Source of the DNA: Sulfuricurvum sp.
Lineage (GTDB): Bacteria; Campylobacterota; Campylobacteria; Campylobacterales; Sulfurimonadaceae
Length of the DNA: 5,862 bases
Assembly (NCBI GenBank): GCA_024635855.1
Contig: JAGXHZ010000134.1
Coordinates: 1-5,862 of the forward strand
Direction: 5' to 3'
Shown here: positions 1 to 5,862 of the stretch, piece by piece
Layout of the letters: the number at the start of each line of letters is the position of its first letter
Numbering within the stretch: the first letter of the stretch is position 1
The notes under the pieces: generated by a model
Told to the model about the DNA's origin: nothing
Seen by the model: the letters and a program-made list of their open reading frames with translations, nothing else
The model's database searches: none
Translations under genes and position numbers: made by a program

Positions 1-19
1 AGATGTGTATAAGAGACAG
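1..19 (+). other. Residual Nextera/Tn5 mosaic-end adapter (not genomic)
   Basis: These 19 bases read AGATGTGTATAAGAGACAG, a full-length exact match to the transposase mosaic end used in Nextera-type library adapters. The hisH reading frame is coding up to about base 20 and then runs into this segment, which carries an in-frame TAA at 10-12. A stop in what should be the conserved N-terminus of HisH fits a junction between foreign adapter and genomic DNA. I read this as untrimmed adapter at a contig end, not as a natural Tn5 insertion, because nothing else of a transposon is present. Confidence 0.96.
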
Positions 20-591
20 GTGTTAAAAATGCATTTGATCTTCTCGGTGAAAAAGTGGTGGTTGAATCGGATCCACATAAACTCTCTGGGTATGACAAGC
101 TGATTTTACCGGGCGTCGGGGCATTTGGAGATGCGATGGAGCATTTGAGCGCACGCGGGATGGATGAGGCAGTGCGTGAATATGCGCAAAGCGGCAAATA
201 TTTATTGGGTATTTGTTTGGGAATGCAATTATTGTTTGATTCGAGTGAAGAATTTGGAATAAATGAGGGACTCGGACTTATAAAAGGCCGGGTTGTAGCA
301 TTTGATACGAGTCGTTTTCATTCACCGTTAAAAGTACCCCATATTGGATGGAACAGGATGTTTACCAAAGAGCATCCATTGTTTGATGGATTGGATGAAG
401 CCCATTATCTCTATTTTGTTCACTCCTATCATGCCTTGTGTGACAATGAAGCGGATAGTATCGGAGAGAGCGTTTATGGCTACCGTTTTACGAGTGCTAT
501 TGCGCATGATAACGTGATGGGGATTCAACCCCATCCTGAAAAAAGCCATCATAACGGCTTGAAAATTTTACAAAATTTTATCAATCTTTAA
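20..591 (+). CDS. hisH: Imidazole glycerol phosphate synthase subunit HisH (glutamine amidotransferase), 5' partial
   Basis: This is the glutaminase subunit of imidazole glycerol phosphate synthase. It hydrolyses glutamine and passes ammonia to HisF, which makes IGP and AICAR in histidine synthesis. It is a cytoplasmic class I amidotransferase. The frame is open from the adapter junction; the first complete codon is GTT at 22, giving VKNAFDLLG, which matches the family N-terminal region after the missing MI-x-IIDYG-x-GN stretch. About 13-15 residues are lost. Visible motifs are LPGVGAFGD (106-132), the nucleophile loop GICLGMQ with Cys at 214-216, VPHIGWN, YFVHSYH, and QPHPEKS with catalytic His at 532-534 and Glu at 538-540. 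The triad is complete. The GTG at 55 is an internal valine codon, not the start. hisA follows after 13 nt. About 189 residues are visible, and the family is usually about 200-210. The identification is secure. Confidence 0.96.
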
Positions 592-604
592 AGGCAGTAA
601 TAAA

Positions 605-1303
605 ATGACTATTTTTCCCGCAATCGATTTAAAAGACGGCAAAGCCGTTCGTCTCACAAAAGGGCTTATGGAGAGCGCAAAAATCTACTCCGATACCCCA
701 TGGGAGTTAGTAAAAACGTTTGAAGAGATGGGTGCGCAATGGGTTCATTTGGTCGATCTAAACGGTGCTTTTGCAGGCGAGCCAAAAAATTTGGAGCAAA
801 TTCGTGCTATTCGTGAGAATTGTAATGTCAAGCTTCAGCTTGGCGGCGGGATACGGGATGAGGCGACCATCATACGTTATTTAGAACTCGGTATTGATCG
901 TTTGATTTTAGGCTCAATTGCGCTACGTGATCCTGAATTTGTAAAAGCAATGGCGGCAAAATATCCTATTGTGGTCGGTATTGATGCCATTGATGGATTC
1001 GTAGCCGTTGAGGGTTGGGGTGAAGTGAGTGAAATGCGGGCAACTGATTTGGCTCGATTGTTTGCGGATGCAGGTGTGGAAGCGATTATTTGTACTGATG
1101 TGGGACGTGATGGAACCCTTAGCGGTGTGAATGTCGAGTTTACCCTTGAAATTGCAAGAGCTTCGGGAATACCTACCATTGCAAGCGGTGGAGTGAAAGA
1201 TGACTCAGACATTGAAGCGTTGCTTTTAACGGGTGAAATAGAAGGCGTTATTGTCGGAAAAGCGTTTTATGAGGGCAGAATTGAACTAAAACGTTTTTTT
1301 TAA
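605..1303 (+). CDS. hisA: 1-(5-phosphoribosyl)-5-[(5-phosphoribosylamino)methylideneamino]imidazole-4-carboxamide isomerase HisA
   Basis: HisA catalyses the Amadori rearrangement of ProFAR to PRFAR, the step just before HisH/HisF. The 232-residue protein is a complete (beta/alpha)8 barrel, close to the usual 235-245. The N-terminal strand [14 protein letters not shown] holds the catalytic Asp8, and VGIDAIDG holds the second catalytic Asp127. The phosphate-binding motifs are LGGGIRD (about 79-85) and ASGGVKD (193-199); [11 protein letters not shown] (164-174) is the HisA-type barrel motif. The ATG at 605 is preceded by AAGG at 591-594, a rather distant ribosome site overlapping the hisH stop, so translation is probably coupled to hisH. 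The C-terminus is slightly short and ends KRFF over a run of eight T (1294-1301). HisF is a paralogue of the same fold, but the DGKAVRL start and the length favour HisA. hisF does not follow, as it does in many his operons. Confidence 0.97.
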   Translation: MTIFPAIDLKDGKAVRLTKGLMESAKIYSDTPWELVKTFEEMGAQWVHLVDLNGAFAGEPKNLEQIRAIRENCNVKLQLGGGIRDEATIIRYLELGIDRLILGSIALRDPEFVKAMAAKYPIVVGIDAIDGFVAVEGWGEVSEMRATDLARLFADAGVEAIICTDVGRDGTLSGVNVEFTLEIARASGIPTIASGGVKDDSDIEALLLTGEIEGVIVGKAFYEGRIELKRFF

Positions 1304-1377
1304 ACTTCACACAAAGTTCATTTAGCTATTATTGGACAATTATTCTTTAAAATTACCTAGATTACAAAGGAAACGCT
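1304..1377 (+). promoter_or_regulatory. hisA-cheY intergenic region, candidate promoter
   Basis: This 74-nt AT-rich gap is the only intergenic space in the window longer than 15 nt, so it is the likeliest place for a promoter serving cheY and the genes downstream. A possible sigma70-type pair is TTCACA (1306-1311) and TATTAT (1327-1332), but the 15-nt spacer is short. A second -10-like hexamer, TAAAAT (1348-1353), would leave a leader of only about 18 nt. The -35 element is poorly conserved in this phylum, so neither site is firm. No intrinsic terminator separates hisA from cheY, and read-through from the his genes remains possible. Confidence 0.3.
1366..1371 (+). promoter_or_regulatory. Ribosome binding site of cheY
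   Basis: AAAGGA lies 6 nt upstream of the TTG at 1378. It decides the start: no ATG is available near the expected N-terminus, and TTG followed by KLLVVDDSS gives exactly the N-terminus expected for a 124-residue CheY. Confidence 0.8.
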
Positions 1378-1752
1378 TTGAAATTATTAGTTGTAGATGA
1401 CAGCTCAACAATGCGTCGCATTATTAAAAATACTCTTTCTCGTCTTGGATATGATGATGTGCTCGAAGGAGAGGACGGACTTCAAGGATGGGCAGCTTTA
1501 AACGAAAATTCTGATATCGGAATGTTGATCACTGATTGGAATATGCCTGAAATGAATGGGTTGGAATTGGTTAAAAAAGTGCGTTCAGATGCTCGCTTTT
1601 CGGATCTCCCCATTATTATGGTGACGACTGAAGGGGGGAAAGCAGAAGTAATTACTGCGCTCAAAGCAGGGGTCAATAACTACATTGTTAAGCCCTTTAC
1701 TCCTCAGGTTCTCAAAGAAAAACTTTCAGCAGTTCTTGGCACTGAGGTATAA
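1378..1752 (+). CDS. cheY: Chemotaxis response regulator CheY
   Basis: CheY is a stand-alone receiver domain that takes phosphate from the kinase CheA and binds the flagellar switch (FliM) to control rotation. At 124 residues it is a single REC domain with no output domain. Asp7-Asp8 form the acidic pocket, Asp53 (in ITDWNMPEMNG) is the phosphoacceptor, Thr83 and Tyr102 are the switch residues, and Lys105 (in VKPF) is the conserved lysine. The Trp after the phosphoacceptor and the segment TTEGGKAEVITALKAGVNNY are typical of chemotaxis CheY and very close to what I recall of H. pylori CheY1, making another response regulator unlikely. It starts at TTG with a good AAAGGA site. Its TAA stop shares one base with the prmA ATG (TAATG), so the two are probably translationally coupled. 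No cheA, cheW or flagellar gene is adjacent. Confidence 0.97.
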   Translation: MKLLVVDDSSTMRRIIKNTLSRLGYDDVLEGEDGLQGWAALNENSDIGMLITDWNMPEMNGLELVKKVRSDARFSDLPIIMVTTEGGKAEVITALKAGVNNYIVKPFTPQVLKEKLSAVLGTEV

Positions 1753-2582
1753 TGCAAGATTATTATTACATGCTGGTGGTTAAACCATCAGCTCATATTG
1801 AACTATTCGGTGATTTTTTAGTGGATGTGATACCGGTTGGTTTCGAAGAAATTGATGAGGGATTCATTGTCCGAAGTGAAGAAAACTTAGAGACGGTGAG
1901 TTGGGGCATTGAGCAGTTTGCCGAAGCATTACAAAGTGCACTGGGCGAAGTGATTGATTTAGAACTCATTCTTACTAAAGAAAAAAATAATGACTGGATC
2001 GCTCAATATCAGCAGGGTATTACTCCGATAGAAATAGCTCCATTTTACATTCATCCAACATGGGAAGAGCCCAAAGAGGGGATGCTGAATATCGTAATTG
2101 ATCCGGCATTAGCTTTTGGAACAGGGCATCATCCCACAACGGCATCGTGCTTACGCGCTATTTCAAGTTACGTAAATGAGGGTGATACTCTTATGGATGT
2201 AGGATGCGGCAGTGGAATTTTAGCAATGGCAGCGCTGCGTAAAGGTGCTATTGTTGATGCGTGTGATACAGATCCTCTTTCTGTTGAAAATGCTATTGTT
2301 AATGCCGAACAAAATAAGGTATCGTATCGAAGACTCTGGGAAGGGCCCGTTCAAGAGACGAATGAAGTGTACGATGTCATCGTTGCTAATATTGTTGCTG
2401 ATGTTCTTGTCTTTATTGCCAGTGACCTGAAAAAACGGTTACGCAATGGAGGAGTATTAATTCTTTCAGGGATAATGGATAAATATGAAGATAAAGTTCT
2501 GCGCGCATACAAAACATACGAGCTTAGTGAACGAATCGTTGAAAACGAATGGGTAACACTCGTACTCACCAAAAAGGAATAA
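1752..2582 (+). CDS. prmA: Ribosomal protein L11 methyltransferase PrmA
   Basis: PrmA is a cytoplasmic class I SAM-dependent methyltransferase that N-methylates ribosomal protein L11. The 276 residues include an N-terminal L11-recognition region (about 1-75), a linker with DW...P...P.W (81-104), and a C-terminal Rossmann domain. The family signature DPALAFGTGHHPTT spans 118-130 or so. Motif I, DVGCGSGIL (149-157), binds SAM; acidic residues at 172-174 fit motif II; NIVADVL (213-219) is the NIxAxxL-type motif near the target-amine pocket. It is slightly shorter than the E. coli protein (about 293). The ATG overlaps the cheY stop by one base, with GAGG at 1744-1747 only 4 nt upstream. The alternative ATG at 1770 has no ribosome site and would trim the first beta strand. 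PrmA is dispensable in E. coli, so its conserved place between cheY and ftsH reflects gene order more than a known shared function. Confidence 0.96.
   Translation: MQDYYYMLVVKPSAHIELFGDFLVDVIPVGFEEIDEGFIVRSEENLETVSWGIEQFAEALQSALGEVIDLELILTKEKNNDWIAQYQQGITPIEIAPFYIHPTWEEPKEGMLNIVIDPALAFGTGHHPTTASCLRAISSYVNEGDTLMDVGCGSGILAMAALRKGAIVDACDTDPLSVENAIVNAEQNKVSYRRLWEGPVQETNEVYDVIVANIVADVLVFIASDLKKRLRNGGVLILSGIMDKYEDKVLRAYKTYELSERIVENEWVTLVLTKKE
2574..2578 (+). promoter_or_regulatory. Ribosome binding site of ftsH
   Basis: AAGGA sits in the last codons of prmA, 8 nt before the GTG at 2587. It supports GTG as the ftsH start: the next in-frame ATG is at residue 133, beyond the first membrane segment and periplasmic domain. 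Confidence 0.75.
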
Positions 2583-2586
2583 TCAC

Positions 2587-4542
2587 GTGGCACAACCAGA
2601 AAAACCGACTCCACCGAATAAAAATGATAATTTTTTTAACAAACATCCTTTACTCACTTTTGCCGTCTTTTCAATTGTCGTCATACTGCTTTTCAAAGCA
2701 TTCGTCGGCGATGGCGGTGACTTAAGTTCAAAAGTAAACGGCTCATCCGCAACACGTACACAAGAGGTAAGTTACGCAGAGCTTAAAAAACTGATTATCA
2801 ACAAGCAAGTTGAAAAAGTGGCGATTGGGCAAACGTATATTCGTGCATTAAGCGCAGATGGTGCTAGCAAAACAGCATACACAACTCGTCGTATTTTGGG
2901 AGAAGATACCAAGTTAACGGATCTTTTGGATAAGCAAAATATTGATTACAGCGGTTTTAATGAAAGCAATTGGTTTACTGAAATGTTCGGTTGGCTATTT
3001 CCTTTCTTGATTATTATTGCGATTTGGATGTTTTTTGCAGGAAGAATGCAAAAAAGTATGGGTGGCGGAATATTGGGAATGGGAAGTTCTAAAAAACTGG
3101 TCAATTCTGAAAAACCAAAAACCAAATTTGACGATGTCGCCGGTGCTCAAGAGGCAAAAGAAGAAGTCTTAGAAATTGTTGATTTTTTACGCTCACCGGG
3201 TCGATACGTCGAGTTGGGTGCTAAGATCCCTAAAGGCGTCCTCCTCGTGGGAAGCCCAGGAACTGGGAAAACCTTGTTGGCAAAAGCGGTCGCAGGTGAA
3301 GCAGATGTCCCCTTTTTCTCCGTTTCGGGTTCGAGTTTTATCGAAATGTTCGTCGGTGTCGGTGCTGCACGGGTACGTGATTTGTTTGAGCAAGCCAAAA
3401 AAGATGCACCGTCGATTATTTTTATCGACGAGATTGATGCGATTGGTAAGAGTCGTGCAGCGGGCGGAATGATGGGCGGTAACGATGAGCGCGAGCAAAC
3501 CCTTAATCAGCTTCTAGCAGAGATGGACGGATTTGGTACGGATACGCCGGTTATTATTTTGGCAGCAACCAATCGTCCTGAAATCCTTGATCCCGCACTG
3601 CTTCGTCCGGGACGATTTGATCGTCAAGTATTGGTAGACAAGCCTGATTATCAGGGTCGTATTGATATTTTAAATGTTCATGTCAAAGGTGTTAAAATTG
3701 ACAGTGATGCCGATCTCGAAGAGATTGCACGTCTAACAGCAGGTCTTGCAGGGGCTGATTTGGCGAATATCGTCAATGAAGCGGCATTGCTCGCAGGACG
3801 AAAAAGTCAAAAGACGGTTCGTCAAGCCGATTTGCGCGAAGCGGTTGAGCGTGCTATTGCAGGTCTTTCTAAAAAGAGCCGCAGAATAGATGAAAAAGAG
3901 AAGCGCATCGTTGCGTATCATGAGAGTGGACATGCTCTTTTAGCTGAGACAACCAAGGGAGCTAAAAAAGTTTCTAAAGTTTCTATTGTTCCTCGCGGAT
4001 TGGCGGCGCTTGGTTATACTCTTAATACCCCTGAAGAAAATAAATATTTGATGCAGCGTCATGAATTGATTGCAGAGATTGATGTATTGCTGGCCGGTCG
4101 TGCAGCTGAAGAGGTGTTTATTGGAGAAATAAGTACGGGTGCAGCCAATGACTTGGAGCGAACGACTGATATTCTTAAAGCAATGGTTCAAATGTACGGC
4201 ATGAGTGATGTTGCCGGATTGATGGTTCTCGAAAAACAGCGCAGTACCTTCTTGGGCGGCGGAATGACGCAAGCCAAAGAATACAGTGAAAAAATGTCAG
4301 AAGAGATGGATAACTTTATTAAAAACACGCTCCAAGAGCGTTATGTAGAAGTTAAAATACGTCTTGAAGAATATCGCGATGCTATCGAAAAGATGGTAGA
4401 ATTGTTGTACTCAAAAGAGAATATTACGGGCGATCAAGTCCGTAGTATTATTGAAAAATTTGAAATTGAGAATTCTATTGAGACAAAACTCGAGCCTCGC
4501 AAAGAAAAATCGTCGACCAATAAAATTCTAATCGACGAATAG
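2587..4542 (+). CDS. ftsH: ATP-dependent zinc metalloprotease FtsH
   Basis: FtsH is a hexameric inner-membrane AAA+ protease that extracts and degrades misfolded membrane proteins and some regulatory proteins. The 651 residues show, in order: a hydrophilic lysine/proline-rich cytoplasmic tail (1-19), a first membrane helix (about 21-41), a periplasmic domain (about 42-131), a second helix (about 133-151), and the AAA+ domain with Walker A GSPGTGKT (222-229), pore loop MFVGVG (254-259), Walker B IIFIDE (277-282) and the second region of homology with arginine fingers Arg340 and Arg343. The zinc site is HESGH (445-449), with Asp522 in GAAND as the likely third ligand. The protease domain runs to about 625, followed by a charged tail. 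All catalytic parts are intact. It starts at GTG, 4 nt after the prmA stop. Lying beside phospholipid genes fits its membrane role. FtsH also controls lipid A synthesis in E. coli by degrading LpxC, but nothing here shows that link in this organism. Confidence 0.98.
   Translation: MAQPEKPTPPNKNDNFFNKHPLLTFAVFSIVVILLFKAFVGDGGDLSSKVNGSSATRTQEVSYAELKKLIINKQVEKVAIGQTYIRALSADGASKTAYTTRRILGEDTKLTDLLDKQNIDYSGFNESNWFTEMFGWLFPFLIIIAIWMFFAGRMQKSMGGGILGMGSSKKLVNSEKPKTKFDDVAGAQEAKEEVLEIVDFLRSPGRYVELGAKIPKGVLLVGSPGTGKTLLAKAVAGEADVPFFSVSGSSFIEMFVGVGAARVRDLFEQAKKDAPSIIFIDEIDAIGKSRAAGGMMGGNDEREQTLNQLLAEMDGFGTDTPVIILAATNRPEILDPALLRPGRFDRQVLVDKPDYQGRIDILNVHVKGVKIDSDADLEEIARLTAGLAGADLANIVNEAALLAGRKSQKTVRQADLREAVERAIAGLSKKSRRIDEKEKRIVAYHESGHALLAETTKGAKKVSKVSIVPRGLAALGYTLNTPEENKYLMQRHELIAEIDVLLAGRAAEEVFIGEISTGAANDLERTTDILKAMVQMYGMSDVAGLMVLEKQRSTFLGGGMTQAKEYSEKMSEEMDNFIKNTLQERYVEVKIRLEEYRDAIEKMVELLYSKENITGDQVRSIIEKFEIENSIETKLEPRKEKSSTNKILIDE
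4510..4538. repeat. 7-bp inverted repeat at the end of ftsH
   Basis: TCGTCGA (4510-4516) and TCGACGA (4532-4538) are perfect reverse complements separated by a 15-nt AT-rich loop. The repeat covers the last codons of ftsH and ends two bases before the AGGAG site of the next gene. On the minus strand the stem would be followed by a T-rich tract (complement of 4501-4509), resembling a weak intrinsic terminator, yet no minus-strand gene points here. It may be a modest mRNA structure near the Psd-like start or chance. Confidence 0.4.
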
Positions 4543-4545
4543 GAG
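4541..4545 (+). promoter_or_regulatory. Ribosome binding site of the Psd-like gene
   Basis: AGGAG overlaps the ftsH stop codon and lies 6 nt before the ATG at 4552. It is the strongest ribosome site in the window and fixes that start. Confidence 0.8.
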
Positions 4546-4551
4546 CAATAG

Positions 4552-5196
4552 ATGAGCGTTCAAAATGACACTTTTATCCTCTCTAAGCAAGGATGGCTTC
4601 CAATTATATTGACAGCTACTTTTTTGCTCTTTTTTATAATGACGGGATTGCATCTTTTCCAATTTCTAGTTGGCGCACTGCTGATTGCCTTTCTCATTTT
4701 ATTTCGAAACCCTGAGCGCAATGCAGTGCTGGGAGAAACTTCTTCTATTATCAGCAGTGTTGATGGGGTTGTTTTAGGGATTGAAGATACCCTTATCAAC
4801 GACCGGATGATGAAAAAAATTACACTACTTAACGGGCTGTGGAATGTCTCCATGCTGCGTGCTCCTTTTGATGGTGTTATGGAAGGCTCCCGTATTCGCC
4901 ATGGCGTTTCATTGGCGCTGCATCATCCTCTCTCTGAGGAACTAAACGAAAAAGTAGTTCTCTCTTTTAAATCTGTTGAGGGCAATGAAATCTTTATGGA
5001 ACATCTGAGTGATCGAAGCTGTTTCCCGATTGCTATTGAGGGCGAAGCAGGTGATAAGATGAAAGAAGGGTCTCGCTATGGATTTTTAGCTCGAGGCAGA
5101 ACCATTCTTTATCTCCCAAGCGATGTTACTTTAAAAGTTCATCCAGGCGCTGATGTGCGAGCAGGTGAGAGCGTCATTGGACGCTTTAATGCGTAA
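4552..5196 (+). CDS. Phosphatidylserine decarboxylase-related membrane protein, probable pseudoenzyme
   Basis: The 214-residue protein matches the short (about 210-230 residue) Psd family along its whole length. It has two N-terminal membrane helices (about 15-32 and 34-51), then FRNPER (51-56), SSVDGVV (68-74), NVSMLRAPFDGVM (98-110), ALHHPLSEELNEK (122-134) and a C-terminal ILYLPSDVTLKVHPGADVRAGE segment. Active Psd cuts itself at a Gly-Ser bond (LGST, or FGSR in the short type) and turns the serine into a pyruvoyl group, using an Asp-His-Ser triad. Here the Asp is kept (Asp71). The histidine of the usual NVHVNRAP motif is Ser100, and the Gly-Ser site aligns with Arg181-Gly182 in FLARGRTILYLP, with no serine. 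It therefore should not mature or decarboxylate phosphatidylserine. The frame is intact, so it is a maintained protein and not a decayed gene. Its position between ftsH and pssA suggests a structural or regulatory role in phospholipid synthesis, which is inference. I give no gene symbol because psd would imply activity. Confidence 0.85.
   Translation: MSVQNDTFILSKQGWLPIILTATFLLFFIMTGLHLFQFLVGALLIAFLILFRNPERNAVLGETSSIISSVDGVVLGIEDTLINDRMMKKITLLNGLWNVSMLRAPFDGVMEGSRIRHGVSLALHHPLSEELNEKVVLSFKSVEGNEIFMEHLSDRSCFPIAIEGEAGDKMKEGSRYGFLARGRTILYLPSDVTLKVHPGADVRAGESVIGRFNA
5168..5187 (+). promoter_or_regulatory. Hairpin immediately upstream of the pssA start codon
   Basis: Bases 5168-5175 pair with 5180-5187 around an ATTG tetraloop: seven Watson-Crick pairs and one G-U. 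The stem ends one base before the pssA ATG (5189) and buries the only ribosome-site-like sequence, GGA at 5179-5181. It lies inside the 3' end of the Psd-like gene, so ribosomes finishing that gene would melt it. This is the usual layout for translational coupling; the function is inferred. Confidence 0.5.
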
Positions 5197-5862
5197 AGAT
5201 CCTCCGCCCATCGCCTACCTTCTCCCTAATTTTTTCACTGCTGCTTCTATATTTTCCGGTTTTTATTCTATCTCTCTTGCTTTGCAAAGCTCATTTGAGA
5301 GTGCTGCATGGTTTATCTTTCTTGCCTTGATTTTTGATGGTCTGGATGGACGTGTTGCCCGTTTAACCAATACGGCGAGCCATTTTGGTGTTGAGTTTGA
5401 TTCCTTGGCGGATATTGTGGCATTTGGGGTTGCTCCTGCATTATTGATGTATCTCTATATCGGAGATGAATACGGTCGTATCGGTATTGTTGCCAGTGCA
5501 CTGTTTATCATTTTTGGTGCGGTGAGATTGGCGCGTTTTAATGTTATGACGTCACGAATAGAGCCTTCGGTATTTATCGGTCTTCCAATTCCTACTGCAG
5601 CCATCATGATCGCAACGGCCATTTTACTCATGGAACGCTATGAGCAAATTTCTCATATTCATGTACTTCTTTTGCCTCTTTCTGTACTCTTATCGGTTCT
5701 TATGGTGAGCAATATTCGCTATCCAAGTTTCAAAAAGCTTAACATGAGAGCCATCCACTTTACCCGTTTTTTAATCGGGGTGATTGTTCTCGCATTGATG
5801 GTCTTTGTGTATCCTATCGAGGGGATGGCGTTGCTTGGGGCACTGTATCTTTTGTATGGACC
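5189..5862 (+). CDS. pssA: CDP-diacylglycerol--serine O-phosphatidyltransferase PssA, 3' partial
   Basis: PssA makes phosphatidylserine from CDP-diacylglycerol and serine in the inner membrane, the entry step to phosphatidylethanolamine. The frame is open from the ATG at 5189 to the window edge: 224 codons plus two bases, with no stop. The N-terminus LPNFFTAASIFSGF (11-24) fits the PssA-type PN.FT..N...G start. The CDP-alcohol phosphotransferase signature D-x2-DG-x2-AR-x8-G-x3-D-x3-D is complete, with Asp50, Asp53, Gly54, Ala57, Arg58, Gly67, Asp71 and Asp75. Several hydrophobic helices follow (about 80-92, 98-118, 135-150, 158-175, 195-212). This is the membrane-embedded Bacillus/Helicobacter PssA type, not the phospholipase-D-like E. 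coli enzyme. By comparison with family lengths near 235-240, only about 10-15 residues are missing. It overlaps the Psd-like gene by 8 nt. PgsA shares the signature, but the N-terminus and neighbours favour PssA. Confidence 0.93.
   Translation, partial: MRKDPPPIAYLLPNFFTAASIFSGFYSISLALQSSFESAAWFIFLALIFDGLDGRVARLTNTASHFGVEFDSLADIVAFGVAPALLMYLYIGDEYGRIGIVASALFIIFGAVRLARFNVMTSRIEPSVFIGLPIPTAAIMIATAILLMERYEQISHIHVLLLPLSVLLSVLMVSNIRYPSFKKLNMRAIHFTRFLIGVIVLALMVFVYPIEGMALLGALYLLYG

Noticed and set aside
1..19. Natural Tn5 or IS50 insertion end
   Set aside because: The sequence is the engineered mosaic end, not a native IS50 outer or inner end, and there is no transposase or target duplication; a library adapter explains it better.
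636..648. Short hairpin ACGGC-AAA-GCCGT near the start of hisA
   Set aside because: It falls in the conserved DGKAV codons, which explain the bases; the stem is five pairs and has no regulatory context.
1282..1320. Possible terminator after hisA: TGAACT (1282-1287) and AGTTCA (1315-1320), AACTT/AAGTT (1303-1318), and AAAACGTTTT followed by T's (1288-1301)
   Set aside because: The stems are only 5-6 bp and AT-rich or have long loops, the AAAACGTTTT palindrome has no room for a loop, and no stem is directly followed by its own T tract.
1313..1345. Possible sigma28 (AAAGTT at 1313-1318) or sigma54 (TTGG at 1332-1335) flagellar-type promoter before cheY
   Set aside because: No GCCGATAA-like -10 follows at the sigma28 spacing, and no GC dinucleotide lies at the -12 position required for sigma54.
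3940..4272. Minus-strand open frame of 110 codons inside ftsH, and similar ones at 877-1212 and 3193-3498
   Set aside because: They are antisense to strongly conserved protein coding sequence, show no recognisable domains or ribosome sites, and are expected by chance.
4552..5196. Psd-like gene as a decayed pseudogene
   Set aside because: Length, frame, membrane helices, ribosome site and most family motifs are intact; only catalytic residues differ, which fits a maintained non-enzymatic protein better than decay.
1..5862. Novel mobile, defence or RNA-based system
   Set aside because: Nearly every base is accounted for by seven conserved housekeeping genes; no direct-repeat arrays, tRNA genes, integrases, toxin-antitoxin pairs or structured RNA were visible on either strand.

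Overview
The window is a segment of a Campylobacterota (formerly Epsilonproteobacteria) chromosome. The basis is protein character and gene order: a CheY of the short 124-residue Helicobacter/Campylobacter CheY type, followed by prmA, ftsH, a phosphatidylserine-decarboxylase-like gene and pssA. From memory, that order is also found in Helicobacter pylori and Campylobacter jejuni. Placing hisH-hisA directly upstream, together with the moderately AT-rich composition, suggests a free-living member of the Sulfurimonas/Sulfuricurvum type; the genus is an inference.

All seven genes lie on the + strand and are tightly packed. Bases 1-19 are not genomic: they match the 19-base Tn5 mosaic end of Nextera-type sequencing adapters, so the left edge is probably a contig end with untrimmed adapter. 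The order is: hisH (truncated at the 5' end by the adapter junction), hisA (13 nt after hisH), a 74-nt gap that is the only real intergenic space, cheY (TTG start), prmA (1-nt overlap with cheY), ftsH (GTG start, 4-nt gap), a Psd-like gene (9-nt gap), and pssA (8-nt overlap with the Psd-like gene, running off the right edge).

Functionally there are two blocks. hisH and hisA supply two steps of histidine synthesis, but hisF, whose product pairs with HisH, is not next to them. The cheY-to-pssA block joins the chemotaxis response regulator, the ribosomal protein L11 methyltransferase, the membrane AAA+ protease FtsH and phospholipid synthesis (PssA). The spacing implies co-transcription, with translational coupling at cheY/prmA and psd/pssA.

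The genes themselves are ordinary housekeeping genes and I see no mobile element, CRISPR array, RNA gene or new defence system. The observations most worth checking are: the Psd-like protein appears to lack both the self-processing serine and the catalytic histidine, so it looks like a pseudoenzyme; an 8-bp hairpin sits directly before the pssA start codon; and the adapter at the left edge creates a false hisH start.
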